From: Palaemon carinicauda
Lineage: Eukaryota > Arthropoda > Malacostraca > Decapoda > Palaemonidae
Assembly: GCF_036898095.1 (NCBI RefSeq)
Contig: NC_090725.1
Coordinates: 319,954,091 to 320,018,090, forward strand
Direction: 5' to 3'
DNA length: 64,000 bases
The notes under the pieces are model-generated. The model saw nothing but the letters and a program-made list of their open reading frames with translations, did no database searches and was not told where the DNA came from. Numbering within the stretch: position 1 is the stretch's first letter; each line of letters begins with the position of its first letter. Below, one piece after another: positions 32,890-41,193 of the stretch. The position numbers and the translations under genes are program-made.

Positions 32890-35889
32890 TGGCTCCCCCC
32901 CTAAAAATGACATACTGTACATGTTAAATAGGGCGCCTGATCTAGAGAGGCGAACTGTAGGCAGGTCATCTGGCAGAAGATAAGCAGGTTTTAGACGATC
33001 AATGGAGACCCAGTCTTCTTTGCCCCGAATGTTTAGGAGGAATGCTTTCGGACTGCGTCGGATCAGAAGGAAAGGGCCCGTGTAAGGGGGCGTTAGTGGT
33101 GGCTTGCTGGTGTCGTTGCGCAGGAAGACGTGCGTTGCAGAGTGCAAGTCCGTTGGTATGTGATGCTTTGCTGGGGGCTTGTAAGTCTGGCGGCACGGAG
33201 TAAATTTTCCCACGACGTGACGTATGCGCTGGAGATCGTCGGAGGAGGTTGTAGAAGGAAAAAATTCGGCGATCGCCATACACCATTTCAGCTGCCGAGA
33301 CGTCGAGGCGGCTTTAGGAATGGTCCTTAGTCCAAGGTGGACCCAGGGAAGCTGAGTAAACCAGTTGCAATCCTTGCAGCGGGACATCAAAGCTGCTTTG
33401 AGGGTGCGATGAAAACGTTCAACCATTCCATTGGTAGCGGGGTTGTAGGCCGTTGTCTGATGTAGGGTGATGCCCAGGAGATTCGCTAATGACGTCCACA
33501 ATTGAGAGGTGAAAGTATTTCCCCTGTCAGAAGTAATATGCTCAGGGATACCGAATCTTGAAATCCATCCCGAGAGTAAGGCAGATGTACATGAGGCGGA
33601 CGTTGCAGTTTCCATGGGAATGGCTTCAGGCCAACGAGTGGAGCGGTCGATGACGGTAAACAGGTAACGATGTCCTTGTGATGTGGGTAGGGGGCCTACA
33701 ACGTCGACATGAATGTGTGAAAAACGACGCTGAGGTTGAGGAAAGGTGCCCACTCCTGAATCCGTGTGTCGATGTACTTTGGAAGTTTGGCAAGAAGCAC
33801 AGGCGCGGACCCAATCCTTAGCATCCTTAGAAATGCCGTGCCAAATAAACTTTGCTTTCAGCAGCTGTGCAGTAGAACGGCACGAGGGATGTGAAAGGCC
33901 GTGAATGAAATCAAACACCTGTCGGCGCATGGGAGCAGGAATCCAAGGTCGCGGTCTACCAGTACTGACGTCACAGAGGAGGGTGGTGTTGGAGTCTTCA
34001 AGGGGAAAGTCTTCCCAACGGAGGAACGTGCAGGATTTCCTACAAGCTTGATACTCTGGATCCTGTCGTTGGGCTTCAGCCAGGGCGTTGTAATCCAATC
34101 CCAGTTGAACGGCAGCCAACGTGTTTCTTGACAGGGCATCGGCAACGGGATTCATTTTCCCAGGGACGTACTGGAGGGTGCAATTGTATTCAGCCACGGC
34201 GGAGAGATGTCGGCGTTGACGGGCGGACCAGGCGTCAGACTGTCGAGTGAAGGCGTGCACCAGAGGCATGTGGTCTGTGCGAATGACGAAGGGCGTACCT
34301 TCTAAGAAATGGCGAAAGTGACAGACATCCAAGTGCACCGCCAGCAGTTCTCGATCGAAGGTAGAATAACCCGATTCTGCCTTGGACAGTTTTCTGCTGA
34401 AGAAGGCCAATGGGCCGGGCGAGCTTTTGACCACCTGCTCGAGTACTGCACCAATAGCGACGTCGCTGGCATCGGTGGAGAGAAGGAGAGGGGCGTGTGG
34501 GATAGGAAAAGTGAGAGCCGCAGCAGTTGATAGGGCCGCCTTTGCATTGCAGAAGGCTGCTTCTTGAAGGGGACCCCACTTCAGGTCCTTCGGCTTGCCC
34601 TTAAGGGAGGCGTAGAGGGGAGCAAGAGTGGCGGCAATGGCTGGCAGAAAATGGTGATAATAGTTGATCATGCCCAAGAATTCCTGCAGAGCTTTGACGG
34701 TCGAGGGCACGGGGAAGTTCTTAACGGCTGCTACCTTCTCAGGGAGGGGGTGGACACCTTCAGGAGTGATGCGGTGCCCTAAGAACGATACTTCGTTGTC
34801 GCCAAAGGTACACTTGTCGTACCGGACTACAAGGCCGTTTTGTTGCAGGCGGTCGAGCACGATGCGCAGGTGACGGAGGTGTTCCTCTTTTGAGGAGGAG
34901 AACACAAGTATGTCGTCCACATAACATACACAGAAAGGGAGGTCCCCTAAGATGCCATCCATGAGACGTTGAAACGTTGCCCCAGCATTACGAAGGCCAA
35001 AACAGGAGTAATTGAAGGTGTATGTACCAAACGGAGTGGTGATGGCAGTCTTGGGGATGTCTTCTGGGTTCATAGGCACCTGATAATACCCCTTCAGGAG
35101 GTCGAGCGTAGAGAAAACCTTCTCTTTGTGCAGGTAGGTCACGTCGGCAATGTTTGGGAGGGGGTAGTGATCCGGTTCTGTTTGCATGTTCAGGCGCCTG
35201 TAATCCGCGCACGGACGGAGGGAGCCGTCTTTCTTCAGAACGATGTGTAAGGGCGACGACCATGGGCTGGAGGCCTTTTGGCTAAGGCCCATTTTCTCCA
35301 TTTCGGCGAACGTCTGTTTGGCGGCTGCCAATCGTTCCGGTGCCAGACGTCTGAATTTTGCGAAGACTGGGGGTCCCGTCGTCTTGATATGGTGATAAAT
35401 ACCGTGCTTGGCAGGAACCGTGGGCGTTTGGCGAAGTTCTGGACGGAAAACTTCCGGGTACGACATGAGGAGGTGGGCGTAGGCATCCGTGGGTGCGCTG
35501 ATGTGGAGAGCGAGGTTAGAGGGGCCGGGTTGAAGAGATGTCGACAAGTACGAGTCTGCGTTGACCAATCGTCGGTGGGCGACATCGACCAGAAGGTGGA
35601 AATGAGAGAGGAAATCCGCACCGAGGATTGGCATTGTGACGTCAGCAACGAGAAAATTCCAATTGAATTTACCGTTTCCGAACGATAATGTGAGGTTCTC
35701 GTAACCGTAGGTGGGTATCGCAGATCCGTTGGCAGCTACTAAGCGGACGTCGGCAGATGTAGACAGACTACGTCGTGCCTTGAAGAGTTTCTTTGGCAAA
35801 AGAGAACGACAAGCACCCGTGTCTACCAAAAATCGCACGCCCGTCCCTGCATCATGTAAAAAGAAAAGATTAGAAACATGGGAGGCCAC
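32857..35889 (-). CDS. pol: Gypsy pol polyprotein: protease, RT, RNase H, integrase
   Basis: Single open frame of 1,010 codons. Aspartic protease: FLVDTGACRSLLP at residues about 19-31. RT: VLKKDGSLRPCADYRRLN, FSTLDLLKGYYQVP, and YVDD at about 324. RNase H: LLLSTDASD at about 470 and FDRELLAVH. Integrase: zinc HHCC module with HGLSHPS and CASCQTSK at about 660-705, then HVDVVGP, TSDRGNTF and GMVERFHR, with exactly 35 residues between the second Asp and the Glu (DD35E). In the integrase C-terminal half, about 33286-33310, a short segment is translated out of frame compared with the alternative reading AEMVYGD, implying two compensating indels. Preceded by a stop a few codons upstream and no ATG, so expression by frameshift from gag is likely. 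It ends inside the 3' LTR. Confidence 0.93.
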   Translation of the reverse strand: MASHVSNLFFLHDAGTGVRFLVDTGACRSLLPKKLFKARRSLSTSADVRLVAANGSAIPTYGYENLTLSFGNGKFNWNFLVADVTMPILGADFLSHFHLLVDVAHRRLVNADSYLSTSLQPGPSNLALHISAPTDAYAHLLMSYPEVFRPELRQTPTVPAKHGIYHHIKTTGPPVFAKFRRLAPERLAAAKQTFAEMEKMGLSQKASSPWSSPLHIVLKKDGSLRPCADYRRLNMQTEPDHYPLPNIADVTYLHKEKVFSTLDLLKGYYQVPMNPEDIPKTAITTPFGTYTFNYSCFGLRNAGATFQRLMDGILGDLPFCVCYVDDILVFSSSKEEHLRHLRIVLDRLQQNGLVVRYDKCTFGDNEVSFLGHRITPEGVHPLPEKVAAVKNFPVPSTVKALQEFLGMINYYHHFLPAIAATLAPLYASLKGKPKDLKWGPLQEAAFCNAKAALSTAAALTFPIPHAPLLLSTDASDVAIGAVLEQVVKSSPGPLAFFSRKLSKAESGYSTFDRELLAVHLDVCHFRHFLEGTPFVIRTDHMPLVHAFTRQSDAWSARQRRHLSAVAEYNCTLQYVPGKMNPVADALSRNTLAAVQLGLDYNALAEAQRQDPEYQACRKSCTFLRWEDFPLEDSNTTLLCDVSTGRPRPWIPAPMRRQVFDFIHGLSHPSCRSTAQLLKAKFIWHGISKDAKDWVRACASCQTSKVHRHTDSGVGTFPQPQRRFSHIHVDVVGPLPTSQGHRYLFTVIDRSTRWPEAIPMETATSASCTSALLSGWISRFGIPEHITSDRGNTFTSQLWTSLANLLGITLHQTTAYNPATNGMVERFHRTLKAALMSRCKDCNWFTQLPWVHLGLRTIPKAASTSRQLKWCMAIAEFFPSTTSSDDLQRIRHVVGKFTPCRQTYKPPAKHHIPTDLHSATHVFLRNDTSKPPLTPPYTGPFLLIRRSPKAFLLNIRGKEDWVSIDRLKPAYLLPDDLPTVRLSRSGALFNMYSMSFLGGEPCTNRVSHNCT
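32890..32907 (-). promoter_or_regulatory. Polypurine tract of the Gypsy element
   Basis: On the minus strand TTTTAGGGGGGGAGCC lies directly against the 3' LTR. Such a purine run primes plus-strand DNA synthesis in LTR retrotransposons. Confidence 0.85.
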
Positions 35890-35908
35890 CGCACAAGCGA
35901 TGGCCTAC

Positions 35909-36721
35909 TTACATGTTTTTTGGCCACTGACAATCCTTGGCACATTTCTTCGCGTTTGCCCCGAATCTGAAGTGGTAGTAGCAAAACTGCGGCGGATGGG
36001 AGGTAGTAAGTGGCTGTAGAAGTCGTTGGTTGGGGCGCGAGCGATTGGTTGGTGGTGAGCGGCTTTGTCGCCGCTTCGGCACGTCACGGGGTAGGCGTGT
36101 ATGTCCTATGGCATTCATGTCAGCTTCGGTTTTGTTGAATAGGCATCCTCGTCGTCAGGGGTGGAGGCGTTGATGGAGGTCTTGAAGTGGCTGTCCATAA
36201 GGGCGTCGGCTTTGGTCATCAAGTCCTTTATGGGTAAAGTATCGACATCGGGTATGGCAGCGCGTACAGGTTCGGGTAAACGGCGTATCCAAAGGGCACG
36301 AAGTAGGTTCACCTCACGAGGGGAGCCGTCTGCGGCAGGTTGAAGGCGAGCGATACTGGTCATTTCCCTGAGGGCAAGCAAAGCCCTTTGGTCCCCCAAC
36401 GGCTGTTGCGAGAGCTGAAAAAGCTTTGCTATACGGGCGGCTGGCGACGGCGAGTACTGCTGCAGAAGATATGTTTTGAGGGCGTCATACGCTATTGGGG
36501 TGTCTCCTTGTTCACAAAGCCAGTCGGATATTTCTGGGAAGGTGTCCTCGGGTATCGCCACGAGAACATAATCCGCTTTGGTGGTTGAGCGAGTCACGCC
36601 CGATACGGAAATGGACTTTTGCGCGTTGAAACCAAGCAAACGCCTCTACGGTGGCGAACGGTGAAAGTTTCAATGGGTCGGCCACAGCGCCAACTGCCGT
36701 AGTAGTGTCTCTTTCCGTCAT
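35909..36721 (-). pseudogene. gag: Gypsy gag with CHCC zinc finger, frameshifted
   Basis: Capsid/nucleocapsid precursor. ATG at 36721 (MTERDTTTAVGA), then FATVEAFAWFQRAKVHF in one frame to about 36605. It continues in another frame (TRSTTKADYVLVAIPE onward) to a TGA at 36115-36117, which overlaps an ATG (ATGA) leading to a third segment ending at 35909. The last segment carries CYYHFRFG and KKCAKDC, a C-x2-H-x9-C-x3-C finger of the CHCC kind. The frame change near 36600 disables this copy unless it is a sequencing indel. Placement directly upstream of pol supports the call. Confidence 0.85.
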
Positions 36722-36783
36722 AGTACCAACGATGGAGGGGCGAGGGAGGTGGGGGTGGAAGGCAGTGGGAGCGAGACGACTTC

Positions 36784-36794
36784 CGGGGTCACCA
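36784..36794 (-). promoter_or_regulatory. Primer binding site, fits tRNA-Trp
   Basis: On the minus strand, one base after the 5' LTR, TGGTGACCCCG matches the complement of the 3' end (CGGGGTCA plus CCA) of metazoan tRNA-Trp over 11 bases. The following bases diverge. Confidence 0.75.
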
Positions 36795-36795
36795 A

Positions 36796-37049
36796 TGTGA
36801 CGGTGCCGAGTAAGGTGTGAACTCAAAGGCAGGTTGGAAACGACTGAGTTGTTTATTAAGGAACACTCGCCTTTATACACAAAACCTCAAGGCAACAGGA
36901 CGTGACATGTTCGAGAGACAGACAATGATACAGAGCAAAACCGGAGACATGATCATTCAGGTTCGTTTTAGTGCGAGGGAAGAGCGAAGATACAAGCATA
37001 ATATATACAAAATGAATTATGTACAATTGTGTGAAACACGGTTGGTACA
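36796..37049 (-). repeat. 5' LTR of the Gypsy element
   Basis: 254 bp, TG...CA ends, paired with the LTR at 32636-32889. Should contain the element promoter; no TATA box was assigned with confidence. Confidence 0.96.
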
Positions 37050-37194
37050 AGGTACTAGCTTCTCCAGGGATGAGAGGTGTCTGAGCAATCTTTGCTGCTG
37101 TCTTGCTGGTATTAAATTGATTGAAAAGAAAGTTTTACGCTACTTTCCAGTGTCTACTGATGCTATCCACTGAAGGAAATATATTTGCTTGTTC

Positions 37195-37196
<2 letters not shown>

Positions 37197-37237
<41 letters not shown>

Positions 37238-37470
37238 TAGCCAAGCTACAACCCTAGTTGGAAAAGCAAGATGCTATAAGCCCAAGGACTCCAATAGGGA
37301 AAAATAGCCCAGTGAAGAAAGGAAATAAGGAAATAAATAAATGAGAATAAATTAACAATAAATCATACTAAAAACAGTGACAACGTCAAAACAGATATGT
37401 CCTATATAAACTATTAACAACGTCAAAAACAGATGTCATATATAAACTATAAAAATCATATATATTAACA
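37197..37470 (-). repeat. 5'-truncated 3' end of LINE-B with (AAT)n tail
   Basis: On the minus strand this reads as the LINE-B tail at about 52510-52765: TATAGTTTATATATGACAT, TTTCCTTATTTCC, GGGCTATTTTTCCCTATTGG, GGCTTATAGCATCTTGCTTT and AGGGTTGTAGCTTGG, then the trinucleotide run (ATT on the plus strand, 37197-37236). About 275 bp. Confidence 0.85.
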
Positions 37471-38290
37471 TTTCCAGATAACCCCATCCTCTGCTTGGGC
37501 TTAAGACTGGATTTCTCCCAATATGTGACAAAAGGTAAGAAGTATCTATCCGCTGGAGATGCGTATCAGTCAGTCATCGGGGTGTTTTAGAAAATTAATG
37601 ACCTTGGCATGTGCACAAGCTAAAACTGGTGAGATGACTTGGGTGAATACCTATAGAGCAGTTGACTGTCCAAAACACAGATGTAACAGCTTTTGCTCCG
37701 GACAAGACCAGGTGTGTAAAATTCCTTTTTTTCTCAGAGTAATTTAAGTTCTAAGAAGCAAAATAGGATTCAACACTCGCCTAATGGTCCAGCCAGGACA
37801 TTGCTTGCAGAATGGTCATGGAGGTGACTATTATACCAGTAGTCTTGGATGAAGAGAAGATAATGCTCTTGGAGCCCATTCCCTCCACCTAGATATCACG
37901 GGTTAATATCATGATCCCTATGTCGATTGGAAAGGGAGAAGGACTTGATCCTTCAAGAACATGATTAGAGATAAGGCCTTGACTAAGATTGACACTGTTT
38001 CCGGATTCTTTGCTAGAGAGGCACCTTGGTTGGGGATTATAGGATCTGTAGTCTCCCTTGACCCCTCTTCCCACCAAGGAGATAGTACATCCTTTTGACT
38101 ACCGTTCTAGCCTTGGGTGACCTATTCACTGTATTGCTGAACTGCTCGTGCTGTTCTGTCAGAATCCTAGCAACAACTGCCAATCTTGTGAAGATCTCCC
38201 TCTCGTGATATCATCCTTAGAGGGTGTCGCTTCAATCAAATAGTAACTACTGACACCTCATTATAAATCTTAAAAGCAGAGTTCCAGTCA
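37471..38290. other. Unassigned stretch
   Basis: Less AT-rich than the surrounding DNA but with no supported coding frame or repeat match within the window. Confidence 0.45.
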
Positions 38291-38845
38291 AGATGATGAT
38301 TATTATTATTATTAAATGCTAAGCTACCACCCTAGTTGAAAAAGCAGGATGCCATAAGCCCAGGGGCCCCAACAGGGAAAATAGCCCAGTCAGGAAAGGA
38401 AATAAGGAAAAATAAAATATTTTAAGAATGGTAACATCAAAATAAATATTTCCTATATAAACTATAAAAACTTTAACAGAACAAGAGGAAGAAAAACTAG
38501 ATAGAACAGTGTGCCCGAGTGTACCCTCAAGCAAGAGAACTCTAACCCAAGACAGTGAAAGACCATGGTACAGAGGCTATGGCACTACCCAAGACTAGAG
38601 AACAATGGTTTGATTTTCGAGTGTCCTCCTTCTAGAAGAGCTGCTTACCATAGCTGAAGTCTCTCTTCTACCCTTACCAAGAGGAAAGTAGCCACTGAAC
38701 AATCAAAGTGCAGTAGTTAATCCCTTGGGTGAAGATGAATTATTTGGCAATCTCAGTGTTGTCAGGTGTATGAGGACAGAGGAGAATCTGTAAAGAATAG
38801 GCCAGGCCAGACTATTCGGTGTCTGTGTAGGCAAACAGAAAGAAC
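38291..38845 (-). repeat. SINE-like composite repeat with LINE-B-type tail
   Basis: About 550 bp. The tail (38291-38470; minus strand GGCTATTTTCCCTGTTGGGG, ATGGCATCCTGCTTTTTCAA and an AAT run) is clearly related to the 3' end of LINE-B. The rest (38480-38845) is unrelated to LINE-B and includes ACCCAAGACAGTGAAAGACC and GGTACAGAGGCTATGGCACT. The body recurs as an older copy at 11348-11690. A non-autonomous element parasitising LINE-B through a shared tail is the simplest reading. No tRNA-like promoter boxes were recognised at its head. Confidence 0.75.
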
Positions 38846-38996
38846 TGATATCATACTCCTATTACAAGATGAAGGTTTGTATTTGTGTGAGAATGTATTG
38901 GCAATCAAATCTCACCTTATTTCATTAGTAATCCAATACTACTTTAGTCTTAAAACAAGAGCACTTATCTTCACATCCCTTCATTGGGTAAAAATA

Positions 38997-39340
38997 ACAA
39001 ATTTGGAAATAATTTGTATTTTTCCTAACATACAAACCTGAAGCTATTTATTAGGGTATTAATGCCAAGACAATTTTAGTGAGGGATAATTACCCCATCC
39101 GCTAGTTAACGGGAGGGTATTGGGGTAGACATCCTACCCCGCTCACTAACACCTGTCGGTTGAGTAACCACTTTTGCTTTCTGGCAGGACTTCTAGGGGG
39201 ACAGGGTGGCAGGCCAATTTGTATAAATAGCTTCAGGTTTGTATGTTAGGAAAAATACAAATTATTTCCAAATTTGTTATTTGTTCCGACACAGATACAA
39301 ACCTTCGCTATTTATTAGGGTGACTTACTCTTAGGAGGGA
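38997..39340 (-). repeat. 3' terminal repeat and internal complementary region of DIRS el3
   Basis: 38998-39060 (AAATAATTTGTATTTTTCCT) is the reverse complement of 39215-39280 (AGGAAAAATACAAATTATTT). Immediately after, 39285-39335 (TTCCGACACAGATACAAACC) is the reverse complement of the far right end at 46970-47012. So 39215-39335 is the complement of the two outer ends joined. 39045-39185 is also an inverted copy of 46840-46975 (CACCTGTCGGTTGAGTAACC). Confidence 0.85.
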
Positions 39341-40029
39341 GGAAGTCCTTACTAACTGGCCTTGGTCATGACCCAGGGTCCTCTCTATTTCGATCTGTGA
39401 TCGATAGTAGAGGGAACCCTAACCTCGCTAAAATCAAAGTATTTACACTGTAACTCACTGATAGTGGCCTGCAGAAGCTTGTGTGAGAGAGACTCGTGGC
39501 TTGTCTTCACGTAGGAACTTGAGGATTCTAAGACAAATCCAATACCCTCCCTCAAGAGGTATTGGTGACATAACAAATTATTCATTCATACCCAGGAAGC
39601 ACAAGGGAAATGATTCTTACCTGCAGAGGGGTGAGGTCAGCTATGCTTCGGTCTTGCGGAGCTATTTCCCCCGGGGGGGGGGAGGGGGGGAGAAGGAGAA
39701 ATGAGCCAGACATACTTTTCATTCACCCTAGACTAACCCGAATAACCTCAGCCCTAAAGCCTCTGCTACTTGTCCATCAAGGAGCCTGAGGCATTAGGTC
39801 ACTTGTGCGGCCACCACAAGACCAATGGAGAAGGTTTCCATGCTCCTGTGGGTTACATCTTTCAGGTAGTGGGCTGTGAAGGTCGTCTGACGCTTCCACA
39901 CGCCCGCTTGCAATACCTGTGTCACAGAAAAATTTTTCTTGAACGCCAGAGACGTTGCAATGCCTCTGACGTCATGAGCTCTGGGCCGGTTGGACAGAGG
40001 AGGATCTTAATATAGAGCGTATTCGATTA

Positions 40030-40566
40030 GAGCCACACCACCAACATTGAACTCTTAGAACGTGCCTCGCTGACCAGCGTGGAGGCCACCATCATCCACC
40101 ACCGCCTCCGCTGGATAGGACACGTGCATAGGATGAATCCATCTAGGCTCCCAAAGAAGATACTCTACGGAGAACTGACCCAGGGCACCAGACCACGAGG
40201 AGCCCCGAAAATGCGCTATAAAGGCCAATTAAAGCGCACCCTGGCTCTAACTGACATCGATCCTTCCTCTTGGGAAGAAACAGCCAGGGACAGGAAAACC
40301 TGGAGGAGTACAGTACACCATGGCACCGTGGACTTCGAGGAGAGGAGGAGACAAAATGAGGAGGCTAGGAGGAGAAGAAGGAGAGAGCGATTAGAACAGC
40401 CCCGCCCACCACCTACCCTCCCTTGTGAACACTGTCCGCAACTCTTCCACCACAGACTAGGACTTAACAACCACATCAGACATAAGCACCCACCCCAAAG
40501 ATAGGAGGCTGATGGCTAACGACAGAACCCAATACTCGACACAAGTGGGCGCCGACGACGACGACG
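40030..40566 (+). mobile_element. LINE-C, 5'-truncated insertion inside DIRS el3
   Basis: 537 bp inserted opposite to the DIRS frame. It is flanked by a perfect 9-bp target duplication ATTCGATTA at 40021-40029 and 40567-40575. The right end is a GAC tandem (40546-40566). It carries only the C-terminal part of the LINE protein plus about 60 bp of 3' untranslated sequence. Different in protein and tail from LINE-A and LINE-B. Confidence 0.92.
40031..40504 (+). pseudogene. C-terminal fragment of LINE-C ORF2 with terminal C2H2 finger
   Basis: Truncated copy of the C-terminus of a LINE reverse transcriptase. Open frame from just after the 5' break to the stop at 40504 (the GTG at 40079 is not a real start; homology begins earlier with TNIELLERASL). 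Motifs: HHRLRWIGHVHRM, ILYGELTQGTRPRGAPK, WEETARDRKTWRS, an Arg/Glu-rich helix (FEERRRQNEEARRRRRRER), then a C2H2 finger CEHCPQLFHHRLGLNNHIRH ending at KHPPQR. The upstream RT and endonuclease domains are missing. The frame is uninterrupted, so the insertion is fairly young. Confidence 0.85.
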
Positions 40567-41193
40567 ATTCGATTACTTTCCTTACCCAGGAGGAAATAGT
40601 ATTCCTCATGACCTTCCCCGTGCTGACAAAAAGTGCTCGTACACGGGGGCAACCTTTTGCTGTTCTTTTTAAGTAACACCCCAGACTCCTCACTGGACAT
40701 AGTAGCAGTTGGTCTGGATCTTCGGTTACAGAATGAAGACTCTCTATCCGAAATGGGCCGAACCTGGAGTCCGGCACACCCGGATTTTGAGTCTTAGCTA
40801 CAAACTCAGGGACGAAGTTGAGGATTACTTACCCCCTTCTCCTAGAGTGGGAGACATCAGCAAATAGACCATGAAGTTCGCTGACTCTCTTAGCCGAAGC
40901 CAAAGCGAGCAGGAACACAGTCTTCCACGTGAGGTGGCGATCTGAGGCCTGGCGTAGTGGTTCATAGGGGAAGCCCTTCAGAGACCTGAGGACCCGAACC
41001 ACGTTCCAAGTGGGAGGTCTTAGCTCTGCCTGGGGGCAAGTAAGCTCGTAACTGCGTATGAGCAAAGAAAGTTCCAACGAGGAGGAAATATCGACTCCTT
41101 TCAGTCTAAAGGCGAGACTTAAGGCTGAGTGGTAGCCTTTGACTACCGAGACCGAGAGAAGCTTTTCTTCCCGAAGGTATACAAGAAACTCCA

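Larger units (their letters stand above)
32636..37049 (-). mobile_element. CsRn1-like Ty3/Gypsy LTR retrotransposon, complete
   Basis: 4,414-bp element with 254-bp LTRs at both ends, flanked by a 4-bp target duplication AGGT (32632-32635 and 37050-37053). LTRs begin TG and end CA. In minus-strand order: 5' LTR (36796-37049), PBS, gag, pol, PPT, 3' LTR (32636-32889). The gag C-H-C-C finger and a primer site fitting tRNA-Trp are traits of the CsRn1 clade (established for that clade). No envelope-like frame is present between pol and the 3' LTR. It sits in otherwise unique DNA. Confidence 0.94.

Noticed and set aside
34235..35688. Several 60-137-codon frames on both strands within the Gypsy pol
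   Set aside because: Shadows of the 1,010-codon pol frame, without recognisable motifs.
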